From JBDRMN01 sp043812055 (GTDB lineage: Bacteria; Patescibacteriota; Gracilibacteria; JAHISY01): 28,777 nucleotides of DNA. The stretch spans positions 1 to 28,777 of the forward strand of contig JBDRMN010000027.1 of the NCBI GenBank assembly GCA_043812055.1, given 5' to 3'. The notes under the pieces were generated by a model. The model saw only the letters and a list, made by a program, of their open reading frames with translations. It ran no database searches and was not told the origin of the DNA. Of the stretch, positions 13,421-22,132 are shown piece after piece. Numbering within the stretch: position 1 is the stretch's first letter; every line of letters starts with the position of its first letter. The translations under genes were made by a program, and so were the position numbers.

Positions 13421-16030
13421 ATGCCCAAACGCGTCTATGCTTTCTCAGAAGGAAACGCCAAGATGAAGGAATTGCTCGGTGGCAAAGGAGCTAATCTTGC
13501 CGAAATGAGCGGGCTCGGGATCCCCGTTCCGTTCGGGTTCACCATCACGACCGAAACTTGCGCGGCGTATGCGAAGGCCAGGAAGAAGTTTCCGGCGGGA
13601 CTGATGAAAGAAGTCGAGCAACACTTAGCGAAACTGGAGAAAAAGATGGGAAAAAAACTCGGAGATTCAAATGATCCGCTGCTTGTCTCCGTTCGCTCAG
13701 GGGCGGCAGTCTCGATGCCTGGGATGATGGATACGGTTTTGAATCTGGGGATGAACGATGAGTCCGTTCTGGGTCTGGCGAAGGTTTCGGGGAGCGAAAG
13801 ATTTGCCTGGGACGCGTACCGCAGATTTATTCAGATGTTTGGGAACGTAGTTTTGAACGTTTCCCACGAAAAGTTTGAGCATGAACTGGAAAAGATGAAA
13901 AAAGCGAAGAAAGTTAAGAACGATGTAGATCTCAAAGCGGAGGATCTGAAGAAACTGGTTATTGCTTTCAAAAACGTTGTTAAAAAAACCATTAGAAAAG
14001 GTTTTCCGCAGGATCCGCTGACTCAGCTCCAGCTCTCGATCGAAGCGGTCTTCGGCAGTTGGAATAATCCCCGGGCGGTTTACTACCGCGAGATGAACAA
14101 GATCAAAGGACTAATCGGCACGGCGGTAAACGTGCAGGCGATGGTCTTCGGCAATTTGGGGAATTCGAGCGGTACGGGAGTAGCATTCACGCGTGATCCG
14201 GCTACGGGTGAGCGGAAGTTTTACGGCGAGTATCTCATGAACGCCCAGGGTGAGGATGTGGTGGCGGGGATTCGCACACCGCGACCGATCTCCCATTTGA
14301 AACGCCAGAACCCGAAGATTTACACGGAACTCACGCAGATTTATAAAAAACTCGAGAAGCATTACCGCGATATGCAGGATCTGGAATTCACGATTGAGCG
14401 GGGCAAGTTATTCCTGCTGCAAACGCGCACCGGTAAACGCACGGCGCGAGCGGCGGTTCGGATTGCCGTGGAACTCGTTCGCGAGAAGATGATTTCCGAA
14501 AAAGAGGCGGTACTCCGGGTGGATCCGTACACGATCGATCAACTCTTGCACCCCATGCTCGATCCGAAAGCCCAGAAGGAAGTGCTCACCAAAGGGTTGC
14601 CGGCAAGCCCGGGGGCGGCGTGCGGGGCAGTGGTTTTTAGCGCGGATGAAGCCGAAAAGTTAGGCAAGGATGGCAAGAAAGTGGTGCTCGTGCGTAAGGA
14701 AACTTCTCCGGAGGACATTCACGGGATGCACGCCTCCCAGGGTATCCTTACGGCTCGGGGCGGCATGACTTCGCACGCGGCGGTCGTGGCTCGTGGCATG
14801 GGGAAGTGCTGTGTGGCGGGGGCGGAAGCACTGGAAATTGACTCCAAAGCGAAGAAGTTTTGCGTAAATGGAAAAACCGTTCGGGCGGGCGACGTGATTA
14901 CGCTCGATGGCGCTACGGGGGAGGTGATCCTCGGGAAGATCGCAACTGTCGAGCCAAAGCTTGATCGGGACTTTGAAAAATTAATGAGCTGGGCGGATAA
15001 ATTCCGCAAGCTAAAGGTGCGGGCCAATGCGGACACGCCGGGAGACAGCGAGCTCGCTCGCAGCTTTGGCGCGGAAGGCATCGGGCTTTGCCGCACAGAA
15101 CACATGTTTTTCCAGCCCGATCGAATTATGGCGGTTCGCGAGATGATCGTGGCGGAGGACGAAGCGGCCCGTCGTCAAGCCCTGGCCAAATTATTACCGT
15201 TCCAGCGCAACGATTTTTATCGCATCTTGAAAACGATGAAAGGATTACCCGTCACGATTCGTCTGCTCGATCCACCGCTGCATGAATTCTTACCGCAGGA
15301 GGATAAAGAGATCAGAGCGCTGGCGCGAGAATTGAAAATTCCCGAAAAGAAGCTCCGCGACAGAATGGCCTTCCTGCATGAGGTGAATCCGATGATGGGG
15401 ATGCGCGGAGCGCGCCTGATGATTAGCTACCCGGAGATCGTGGAGATGCAGGCCCGGGCGATTTTCGAGGCGGCGGTGAGACTAAAAAAAGAAAAAGTAG
15501 ATGTGGTTCCCGAAATCATGATCCCGCTGGTGGGCATGATGGAGGAGTTTTATGTGCTAGCCAAGGTTGTTCGTAAAACCGGCAACGCGATAATCAAAAA
15601 GGCGAAAGTTACTTTGAAATACGCGGTGGGGACGATGATTGAGATTCCACGAGCCTGTGTGCGCGCCCGCAAAATTGCCCGCAAAGCCGAGTTCTTTTCC
15701 TTCGGCACGAATGACCTTACGCAGCTAACCTTCGGCTTCTCCCGCGATGATGCGCCGAAATTCGTACCGGCCTATATCGAAAAAGGCATCCTCGATGTTG
15801 ACCCTTTCGCTTCACTCGATCAGCGGGGAGTGGGGGAACTGGTGCGGATGGGGATTGAGCGGGGACGGCGGGATAAGAAGACTCTGAAGTGCGGAATTTG
15901 TGGCGAACACGGAGGAGACCCGGCGAGCGTTGAATTCTGCCACCGGGTGGGGATGAATTACGTTTCCTGCTCGCCTTTCCGGGTGCCAATCGCTCGGCTG
16001 GCGGCGGCGCAGGCGGCGTTGCGCTCGTGA
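13421..16030 (+). CDS. ppdK: Pyruvate, phosphate dikinase
   Basis: Interconverts pyruvate, ATP and phosphate with PEP, AMP and pyrophosphate; in a fermentative organism it can run as a PPi-saving glycolytic step. The nucleotide-binding domain begins GGKGANLAEMSGLGIPVPFGF. The phosphohistidine is H452 in GGMTSHAAVVARGMG. The PEP/pyruvate barrel shows GLCRTEHMFF and the catalytic CGICGEHGGDP (C824, C827; the latter matches C831 of the clostridial enzyme), ending VSCSPFRVPIARLAAAQAAL. At 869 aa it is full length. The ATG at 13421 gives the conserved N terminus MPKRVYAFSEG; an extension to 13289 would run through the promoter. Confidence 0.97.
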   Translation: MPKRVYAFSEGNAKMKELLGGKGANLAEMSGLGIPVPFGFTITTETCAAYAKARKKFPAGLMKEVEQHLAKLEKKMGKKLGDSNDPLLVSVRSGAAVSMPGMMDTVLNLGMNDESVLGLAKVSGSERFAWDAYRRFIQMFGNVVLNVSHEKFEHELEKMKKAKKVKNDVDLKAEDLKKLVIAFKNVVKKTIRKGFPQDPLTQLQLSIEAVFGSWNNPRAVYYREMNKIKGLIGTAVNVQAMVFGNLGNSSGTGVAFTRDPATGERKFYGEYLMNAQGEDVVAGIRTPRPISHLKRQNPKIYTELTQIYKKLEKHYRDMQDLEFTIERGKLFLLQTRTGKRTARAAVRIAVELVREKMISEKEAVLRVDPYTIDQLLHPMLDPKAQKEVLTKGLPASPGAACGAVVFSADEAEKLGKDGKKVVLVRKETSPEDIHGMHASQGILTARGGMTSHAAVVARGMGKCCVAGAEALEIDSKAKKFCVNGKTVRAGDVITLDGATGEVILGKIATVEPKLDRDFEKLMSWADKFRKLKVRANADTPGDSELARSFGAEGIGLCRTEHMFFQPDRIMAVREMIVAEDEAARRQALAKLLPFQRNDFYRILKTMKGLPVTIRLLDPPLHEFLPQEDKEIRALARELKIPEKKLRDRMAFLHEVNPMMGMRGARLMISYPEIVEMQARAIFEAAVRLKKEKVDVVPEIMIPLVGMMEEFYVLAKVVRKTGNAIIKKAKVTLKYAVGTMIEIPRACVRARKIARKAEFFSFGTNDLTQLTFGFSRDDAPKFVPAYIEKGILDVDPFASLDQRGVGELVRMGIERGRRDKKTLKCGICGEHGGDPASVEFCHRVGMNYVSCSPFRVPIARLAAAQAALRS

Positions 16031-16049
16031 GCGACGTGGCAGGCGGGCG

Positions 16050-16775
16050 CTAAGAAATTAAATTTTTAAGGGCGAGCATTTCGACAAGTTCCGCGATAAC
16101 TTTGTGCAGTTTTGTCACATCACGCGGACGAACCCGCAGCGTTTTTTCGTCGAGGTAGAGTGAGCGTTTGATTTCGAGCTGGATGCCCGGCGGAGACTTT
16201 TTAGAGCAATACTTATTAATAATGTACCCACCAATAAAAGGTTGATTGATCGCGACAGAGAAACCTTTTTGGTTGAAAAAATTAGCAATTTTAGTCGTTA
16301 AAATTTTTCCACAAGTTTGAAAATTACGGTTGCTGATAATGATATCTGTGCGAGGCTCACCAGTGTCACGATCGCGTGAAAAATGCGAGTGACCATCGAG
16401 TAAGAATTTCACGTGTGGCAGAACATTTTCGATTCTCGCGTAAAACGGATCAACGAACTTTTTACGCCAGATCGCTACTTCCTGCTGCTGCGGATTCTTT
16501 TTTAAAACTGATTTACCACGAAAGGGCCGAAGTGAGACAGCGCCGTTTCGATCGGGATTTTTTTCGTTGAAATCAGCCGGATCACCATTCGGATTGCCGA
16601 TTATTCGCGAAAATTTTGCGACAATAATATGCGCATTTTTCACGCCAAAAACTTTTTCCGTCGCCGGATCGGTTTTGTACTTTAGCTCGAAAGCACTTAA
16701 GTTCAGGCGTTGCCGTAGATCGGACGGTATTAAATTCGAAGCGTGGGTGAGCGTGATGAGAACTGGCCGCTTCAT
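16050..16775 (-). CDS. N-formylglutamate amidohydrolase (HutG)-family hydrolase
   Basis: A zinc hydrolase of 241 aa. Family motifs are THAS (10-13), DGHSHF (127-132) and QLEIKRSLY (199-207), which carry the metal and carboxylate-binding residues. In histidine degradation the family cleaves N-formylglutamate, but no hut gene is present. The start overlaps the stop of the upstream ATP-grasp ligase gene by 4 bp (ATGA), so the two are translationally coupled. This suggests that it trims or hydrolyses an amide made by, or fed to, that ligase. The family is secure; the substrate is inferred only from context. Confidence 0.85.
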   Translation of the reverse strand: MKRPVLITLTHASNLIPSDLRQRLNLSAFELKYKTDPATEKVFGVKNAHIIVAKFSRIIGNPNGDPADFNEKNPDRNGAVSLRPFRGKSVLKKNPQQQEVAIWRKKFVDPFYARIENVLPHVKFLLDGHSHFSRDRDTGEPRTDIIISNRNFQTCGKILTTKIANFFNQKGFSVAINQPFIGGYIINKYCSKKSPPGIQLEIKRSLYLDEKTLRVRPRDVTKLHKVIAELVEMLALKNLIS

Positions 16776-17635
16776 TTTATTTTTTGGGCTTTTGAAATCA
16801 AGAAATCCAGCATTTTCCCCGCAATATCGATTCCGCTAAGCTGCTGCCCACGTACAAAATTGCAGGGAGAATTAACTTCCGAGACAAGGTAGTTCCCTTT
16901 TCCGGCCGGCAATAAGTCAACCCCTCCGAAGGTTGTTTCAATTGCCTTGGTCGCGGCCAGTACTATCTTTTTGTTTCGGGGGTCTAATGCAATGAGTTTA
17001 TTTTTGGAAAAACCGCCAGCAGCGTTTGATCGAAAATCAATTTTTTTTGAAATAGATTTTTGATAACTGCAAATAATTTCTTGACCGACCACGATCGCAC
17101 GGACGTGCTTGCCTGCAGCCTGATGAACGAATTTCTGGAAGATAAATTCAATTTTCTTATCGACAAGCAGCTGTACAGTCGATTTGAGGGCAAAGAAAGA
17201 ATCAGCTATCAACGTACCCCGTCCACATGATCCACTTACCGTTTTTATGATTAAGGGGAGACCAAGCTTCCGTACAACCTGTCGTAAATTTTTAGCACTG
17301 GTTGAATTCGAAAAAATAGTTTTGGGAATTGGAACGCCAGCCTTTTGGAGATCATCATAGCGCAGCAATTTGTCAGTGACTCTCTTTGAAAAGTCTGTTC
17401 CTTCGAAAAACGAAATAGCCCCGCGAGAAAGATAAATTCTCTCGAGAATCGCTTCCGGATGATCGATCGCCACTCGATAAAGTAAGGTTTTTTTCAGATT
17501 TTTACCCGCGGAAATCTCGAAGGTACCTTTTCCCGTACTTGTCACCTCAGTCTCCAGATCGCGCTTAGCCGCAGCCGCGAGGAGATATTCCTCACATTTC
17601 GGATTGTGGCCGTTGTTGATTATTATTAACTTCAT
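16772..17635 (-). CDS. RimK-type ATP-grasp ligase
   Basis: A 287-aa carboxylate-amine ligase that would join an amino acid to a carboxylate through an acyl-phosphate. RimK/LysX features: DKLLRYDDLQKAGVPIPKT (88-106), ATP lysine K131 in IIKTVSGSCGRG, EFIFQKF (163-169), DFRSNAAGG (200-208), GVDLLPA (238-244), and the metal-binding SEVNSPCNF (252-260). Substrates may be glutamate as in RimK or LysX, but the N-terminal 85 residues are not diagnostic. It is the first gene of a two-gene operon with the amidohydrolase and shares a 76-bp divergent promoter region with another ATP-grasp gene. Confidence 0.88.
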   Translation of the reverse strand: MKLIIINNGHNPKCEEYLLAAAAKRDLETEVTSTGKGTFEISAGKNLKKTLLYRVAIDHPEAILERIYLSRGAISFFEGTDFSKRVTDKLLRYDDLQKAGVPIPKTIFSNSTSAKNLRQVVRKLGLPLIIKTVSGSCGRGTLIADSFFALKSTVQLLVDKKIEFIFQKFVHQAAGKHVRAIVVGQEIICSYQKSISKKIDFRSNAAGGFSKNKLIALDPRNKKIVLAATKAIETTFGGVDLLPAGKGNYLVSEVNSPCNFVRGQQLSGIDIAGKMLDFLISKAQKIK

Positions 17636-17656
17636 TCCTAGAGGGTTAGCTGCATG

Positions 17657-17695
17657 ATTTTAACCATTGCCAAGTCGTTTTGGAACTCTTAAACT
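17657..17695. promoter_or_regulatory. Divergent promoters of the two ATP-grasp genes
   Basis: Plus strand: TTGCCA (17667-17672), 17 bp, TAAACT (17690-17695), predicted start near 17703 and ATG at 17712. Minus strand: TAAAAT (17662-17657), about 22 bp before the ATG at 17635, with only a weak -35. The two promoters are packed in one short gap, which favours co-regulation of the cluster. Confidence 0.55.
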
Positions 17696-17711
17696 TTTGC
17701 AACATTCTTTA

Positions 17712-18983
17712 ATGCGCCGTAAAAGAGCAATTGTATTCACCGAATATCTCCACAAACTGGAAAGTGTGGAGTCAGCCAAGCGGGCGGGGTTTGCGGCGGT
17801 TTTGGTTACGCGCAAAATCCGCAAGGGCGCCCAGAAAGTTTTTGATGAAATTTTTAAGGTGAATCTGAATAAACGTGAAGTCTGGGATGAGCTAGCGAAG
17901 AAATTGAAAGCAAAATACAACGTCAAAGCGGTAGTAAGTAATTACGACCATTTCGTGGTGCAGCGCAGTTATCTCGCCGAAAAATTGGGAGTACCGAGCA
18001 CCACCGTTTATGCGGCCTGCTGTACGCGCAATAAAGTCCTGATGCGCCACGCACTTTCGGTGATGCCCGAAAATATCGAGTACGAAGTGGTTCATACTCT
18101 CACTGAAGCGAAACGTGCTCGCAAACGTCTGGGAGGAGATGTTTTCCTCAAATCGATCGCGGGAATCAAGTCACGCTGTATTTTTCATGTGAAGACCGAG
18201 GCGGCGCTCGCTCAGGCTTGGCACGAGTTCCGCCAACTCAAAGCTGATCTAGATGAAGAGCTTTATAACGACTTTAGTTACCTTGATTTCCGTTTCGATT
18301 ATCCTGATCCACGTGAAACCGTCCTAATCGAAAGAGCTATAAACGGAAGACAGATCACGGTTTCTTCGCTGGTGGATAGTCATCGAATTTGGCACACGCC
18401 CAGTATTTGCGACATATACACGGCTAGTGATCTGGAAAGAGATGACTCCTTTTTGGCCGCTCGGATATTGCCTTCTCGCCAGCCCAAAGAAATCTGGAAA
18501 GAAGCTAAGAAAATTACTGAAACCGCGATTAAAGTCTTGGGGTTGCGAAACTGCGCCGTCTTCACTGATCTGATTGTCGATCCGGATGGTAATGTAAAGA
18601 TTATCGAAATTGCTAGCCGGATGGGGGGCTACCGCCCATTGATGTATCAGCATGCGTACGGATTTTATTTGCCAGATTTGCTAATTCGGGCGGTAACTGG
18701 TCGACCGGTAAAGCGACGTAAACGGCCCAAACAATATGTTTCGCTGATTGAACTCTTTCCGAAGAAGAAAGGAAAATTCGTTGCAATCAAAAATTTAAAA
18801 GAATTAAAAGTTGATCCGGCTTTGGTTTACTTCAATCTGAAAGTAAAAAAAGGAGATCGGCTCGGTTTGGCACGTGAGAATTTTGAACCGGCGGCAGTTA
18901 TTTTATTAGCTGGTAAAAAACACCGTGAACTAGAGAAAAAAAGTCTGGAATATCAAAATGAATTGGAAGTTGTAGTACGCTGA
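17712..18983 (+). CDS. ATP-grasp ligase, carbamoyl-phosphate-synthase/L-amino-acid-ligase type
   Basis: A 423-aa enzyme with a three-part layout: an N-terminal domain (1-105), ATP-grasp lobes (LKSIAGIKSR at 146-155, VLIERAINGRQITVSSLVD at 204-222, FTDLIVDPDGNVKIIEIASRMGG at 284-306, the last with the metal-binding acids and Arg), and a C-terminal domain (about 340-423) as in L-amino-acid ligases such as BacD. It may make a dipeptide or amide. The ATG at 17712 is preferred over the TTG at 17667, which is part of the -35 box. It is divergent from the RimK-type ligase and amidohydrolase. The family is clear, the product unknown. Confidence 0.85.
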   Translation: MRRKRAIVFTEYLHKLESVESAKRAGFAAVLVTRKIRKGAQKVFDEIFKVNLNKREVWDELAKKLKAKYNVKAVVSNYDHFVVQRSYLAEKLGVPSTTVYAACCTRNKVLMRHALSVMPENIEYEVVHTLTEAKRARKRLGGDVFLKSIAGIKSRCIFHVKTEAALAQAWHEFRQLKADLDEELYNDFSYLDFRFDYPDPRETVLIERAINGRQITVSSLVDSHRIWHTPSICDIYTASDLERDDSFLAARILPSRQPKEIWKEAKKITETAIKVLGLRNCAVFTDLIVDPDGNVKIIEIASRMGGYRPLMYQHAYGFYLPDLLIRAVTGRPVKRRKRPKQYVSLIELFPKKKGKFVAIKNLKELKVDPALVYFNLKVKKGDRLGLARENFEPAAVILLAGKKHRELEKKSLEYQNELEVVVR

Positions 18984-19030
18984 CCTTGTTTTTTTCAAGA
19001 TTTTTCCTTCCGCACCCCTCGGAGTTCTGT

Positions 19031-19173
19031 TAAACTCGCGCCGAGATTAGGTTTCAGGGAACCCATCCTTCGCTTCGCTTCGGAGGGCAGGCAGGGAACA
19101 GTGGCCAAAATGTTTTTCTTTGTTTCCATAGGCCTACTCTCTATACCGCTTAGTCTTAAATTCCAAGCTTCAA
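19031..19173 (+). promoter_or_regulatory. gyrB upstream region
   Basis: A TAAACT at 19031-19036 could be the -10, with a poor -35. The remaining 130 bp contain a C/G-rich hairpin-like stretch (19075-19100, CCTTC/GGAGG) related to the dispersed elements, and end with the 15-mer TCCAAGCTTCAAATG shared with the ppdK leader. No Shine-Dalgarno sequence precedes the ATG at 19174. Confidence 0.3.
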
Positions 19174-21198
19174 ATGTCGTCTAAATATACCGCTGATCAG
19201 ATTCAGGTTCTCGAAGGTTTGCAACCGGTCCGGAAACGGCCCGGAATGTATATCGGCTCCACGGACTCGCGAGGGCTGCACCATTTGGTTTGGGAAGTAC
19301 TCGACAACTCGATCGATGAGGCGATGTCGGGATACGCGAAAAACATAATTGTTACGCTCCAAAAGGATGGCGGCTGCTCGGTAACAGATGACGGGAGAGG
19401 AATTCCGGTCGAGCAACACAAGCAGACGAAAAAGTCTGCGCTCGAAACCGTACTCACCGTACTTCACGCGGGTGGTAAATTTGGCGGGGAAGACAGTGGC
19501 TACAAAGTCTCCGGTGGCCTGCACGGTGTGGGTGTTTCCGTCGTCAATGCGCTCTCAACCAAAATCGTGGCGGAAGTTTTCCGGGACGGGAAACACTATT
19601 CCCAAGAGTTTAAAGATGGCGGCAAACCTGTGAATGGCCTCAAAACTCTGGGGAATTCAAAGCAAACTGGCACAAAAATTACTTTTTACCCGGATCCTGA
19701 GATTTTCAAAGAAGGCACGGAATTTAATTTCGAAGCCGTACTCACGCGTTCTCGGCAGCAGGCTTATCTCACCAAAGGGGTGGCGATCTCCGTGACCGAT
19801 GAGCGAACCGGGCAAAAGTATAGGTTTTACTTCGAAGGTGGAATCAGGAGTTATATCGCCAGTCTCAACCAGAACCGGGAATGTCTCACGGATATTTTTT
19901 ATGCCGAAAAAAAAGTTCCCGAAGCTCTGGTGGAAGTTTCTTTGCAATACACGAACGCATTTAACGAAGAAGTTTTATCTTTCGCCAATAACATCCACAC
20001 TATCGACGGTGGCACTCATCTCACCGGCTTCCGCATGGCGCTTACCCGGGAGATTAATTCCTACGCGCGTAAGTCCGGTTTGCTGAAAGAATCGGAGACC
20101 AACTTGACGGCGGATGATGTTCGCGAGGGGCTGACCGCGATCATTTCAGTTAAAGTCAAAGATCCGCAATTCGAAGGTCAGACCAAGGGCAAGCTCGGTA
20201 ACGCCGAAGTGCAGTCAGCGGTGAATACCGCTTTTGGTGAGGCTTTCGAAGCTTACCTCGAAGAACGTCCGGCAGATGCCAAAGCGATGGTAGGCAAGTG
20301 TGCTTTGGCGGCCCGGGCTCGTATCGCTGCTCGGGCGGCTCGTGATACCGTTCTCCGCAAGGGCGCTCTCGAAGGTAGCAACCTGCCGGGTAAGCTGGCG
20401 GATTGTTCCTCTCGCAAAGCGGAAGAATGCGAGCTGTACATCGTCGAGGGTGACAGTGCGGGTGGTTCAGCGAAACAGGGAAGAGACCGACACAATCAGG
20501 CCATTCTCCCGCTAAGAGGAAAGATCTTAAATGTTGAGCAGGCCCGGCTCGACAGGATGCTGGCTAATAACGAAGTTAAAAATCTTATTTTGGCGCTCGG
20601 GACGGGAATCGGTGAAACATTTGAAATCAAGAAACTCCGTTACCATCGGGTTGTAATCATGACTGATGCGGATGTGGACGGCTCCCATATTCGCACCCTC
20701 CTCCTCACACTTTTTTACCGCCATTTCAAGCAGCTCGTCGAGGGGGGCTTCCTTTACATCGCGGTCCCACCGCTTTATAAAATTACGAAAGGTAAGCAAG
20801 TGTGGTATGCGTACACTGAGGCTGAAAAAGGGAAAATCTTGAAGCAAAATAAATTAGTAGTTGAGGAAGTTAGCGAAAGTAATGAGGAGGAGATTGAGAG
20901 TGAAGAAGAAACCCTTCAACAATCTTCCGTTCGGCAAGCTCAGGACAGGCAGGGCGGCGAAGCCGGAAAAGCTTCCAGCGGGGTCAAAATCCAACGTTAC
21001 AAAGGGCTCGGTGAGATGAATCCCGAGCAACTCTGGGAGACGACGATGGATCCGGAGAAGCGGATTCAGCTGCGGGTGGCGATTGAGGATGTCGAAAAGG
21101 CCAATCAGGTTTTTGAAACATTGATGGGGCCGGAAGTTCCACCGCGGAGAAAGTTTATCCAAACCCACGCGAAAAGCGTTGAGAATTTGGATATTTAG
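19174..21198 (+). CDS. gyrB: DNA gyrase subunit B
   Basis: The ATPase subunit of the type IIA topoisomerase that introduces negative supercoils. GHKL ATPase: EVLDNSIDEA, DDGRGIPV and GLHGVGVSVVNALS. TOPRIM: EGDSAGGSAKQGRDR and MTDADVDGSHIRTLLL. The tail shows RYKGLGEMNPEQLWETTMDP, which marks gyrase/topo IV B subunits. At 674 aa it is slightly long; residues about 566-601 form an acidic, low-complexity insertion, and its part SSVRQAQDRQGG (584-595) is translated from a dispersed repeat. gyrA is not in the window. ParE is the only serious alternative. Confidence 0.95.
   Translation: MSSKYTADQIQVLEGLQPVRKRPGMYIGSTDSRGLHHLVWEVLDNSIDEAMSGYAKNIIVTLQKDGGCSVTDDGRGIPVEQHKQTKKSALETVLTVLHAGGKFGGEDSGYKVSGGLHGVGVSVVNALSTKIVAEVFRDGKHYSQEFKDGGKPVNGLKTLGNSKQTGTKITFYPDPEIFKEGTEFNFEAVLTRSRQQAYLTKGVAISVTDERTGQKYRFYFEGGIRSYIASLNQNRECLTDIFYAEKKVPEALVEVSLQYTNAFNEEVLSFANNIHTIDGGTHLTGFRMALTREINSYARKSGLLKESETNLTADDVREGLTAIISVKVKDPQFEGQTKGKLGNAEVQSAVNTAFGEAFEAYLEERPADAKAMVGKCALAARARIAARAARDTVLRKGALEGSNLPGKLADCSSRKAEECELYIVEGDSAGGSAKQGRDRHNQAILPLRGKILNVEQARLDRMLANNEVKNLILALGTGIGETFEIKKLRYHRVVIMTDADVDGSHIRTLLLTLFYRHFKQLVEGGFLYIAVPPLYKITKGKQVWYAYTEAEKGKILKQNKLVVEEVSESNEEEIESEEETLQQSSVRQAQDRQGGEAGKASSGVKIQRYKGLGEMNPEQLWETTMDPEKRIQLRVAIEDVEKANQVFETLMGPEVPPRRKFIQTHAKSVENLDI
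20925..20954. repeat. Dispersed repeat translated in frame inside gyrB (type D)
   Basis: Contains TTCGGCAAGCTCAGGACAGG, a text of the CTGAGCTTGCCGAA family found widely between and inside genes of environmental bacteria. It encodes SVRQAQDRQGG. It lies just before the conserved RYKGLGEMN motif, in a surface segment that varies in length. Confidence 0.65.
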
Positions 21199-21285
21199 GG
21201 TAGGAGTAATTAGTAGTTAGTAATTAGTAATTAGGAATCCTAATTACTCACTACTCACACTCACTACTCACACTCACACTTAGTT
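21199..21285. repeat. Mirror-like TTAGTAATTAG / ACTCACACTC array between convergent genes
   Basis: TTAGTAATTAG units (21208-21234) are followed by ACTCACTACTCACACTC units (21246-21281). The first block and AATTACTCACTA can pair as an imperfect inverted repeat around GGAATCC. It may serve as a bidirectional terminator for gyrB and the methyltransferase, but no clean stem plus T-run is visible. Confidence 0.5.
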
Positions 21286-21287
21286 GC

Positions 21288-22067
21288 CTATTTTGTAGTA
21301 TTCGGTTTCTGACAAACGTAAAAGGTGGGGGACGCAGCGCAGGGTAGATCCGGCCAGTGCGGCACACTTTCCGTGGAGATGTCGTCGCAGTATCCGCTTT
21401 GGATTAGCCGGAAACCGGCTGCTTTGATTTGTTTTTTTACAAAAGATCTCGAAGAGAAGTTCATAAATTGTTTTTGCCGAGACCTTTCTCCGGCATACTC
21501 TCTGTGAAAGAAGTTGTCTCCAAAATCAATTCCGACGGTTCGCATTCCCAGTGGCCGCAAAATTCCAAATTTAATAATCTGCTTGAGCCAAAAAAACCAC
21601 ATTCGTAGAGATCTCGAGGTAGTGGTGAAGATATAATAACCCCCTGGCTTCAAGGCACGGGAGGCTTCACGCAATACTTTGAAGCGTTCGTTTTTATTAG
21701 GGATTTGCGACCAACCATTGAAAGGGAAAATAATATTATCAAAAGAAGCATCCTTATATTTCAGTTTTCTGGCGTCCATGATTAGGTAGGGGATTTTTAG
21801 TTTTTTTGCTCCGCTAATTTTTTCGGCGTTTTCGATCATCAGGGGCGTGATATCGATGCCAGTAACCTGGTAACCCATCCGCTGTAGGGGCATGGTTACC
21901 CGTCCCATGCCACAACCCAGATCCAAGACACGGGAGCCTGGCTGGAAATAGTTCCTGATCAGGACCTCTTCACTGCCCCAGAGTCCCGAGTCGGCTTTCT
22001 CGCAGTAAAGCTTCTGGGTGAGGGGAGAGCTAAATTCTTCGATAACCTGTTCTTGAAGGCTTGCCAT
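21288..22067 (-). CDS. Class I SAM-dependent methyltransferase (Methyltransf_11/25 type)
   Basis: A soluble methyltransferase of 259 aa. Motif I VLDLGCGMGRVT lies near residues 46-57, the acidic strand-2 end is VTGIDIT, and DASFDNIIFPFNGWSQI is followed by ALKPGGYYIFTT. The C-terminal part, with SRSFVKKQIKAAGF, is typical of UbiE/SmtA-like enzymes that act on small molecules. The substrate is unknown. The gene is divergent from the sigma-factor operon; the IS insertion at 22133 lies 65 bp upstream of its start, possibly in its regulatory region. Confidence 0.85.
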   Translation of the reverse strand: MASLQEQVIEEFSSPLTQKLYCEKADSGLWGSEEVLIRNYFQPGSRVLDLGCGMGRVTMPLQRMGYQVTGIDITPLMIENAEKISGAKKLKIPYLIMDARKLKYKDASFDNIIFPFNGWSQIPNKNERFKVLREASRALKPGGYYIFTTTSRSLRMWFFWLKQIIKFGILRPLGMRTVGIDFGDNFFHREYAGERSRQKQFMNFSSRSFVKKQIKAAGFRLIQSGYCDDISTESVPHWPDLPCAASPTFYVCQKPNTTK

Positions 22068-22132
22068 AGTTAATTTTTTTGGAGCGTAGGATACCTGATA
22101 TTGACGAAAAATGAAAATTTTTGTTTGATGAT

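Noticed and set aside
17667..17711. TTG start for the second ATP-grasp gene
   Set aside because: The TTG is the first part of the -35 box TTGCCA; the ATG at 17712 lies just past the predicted transcript start.
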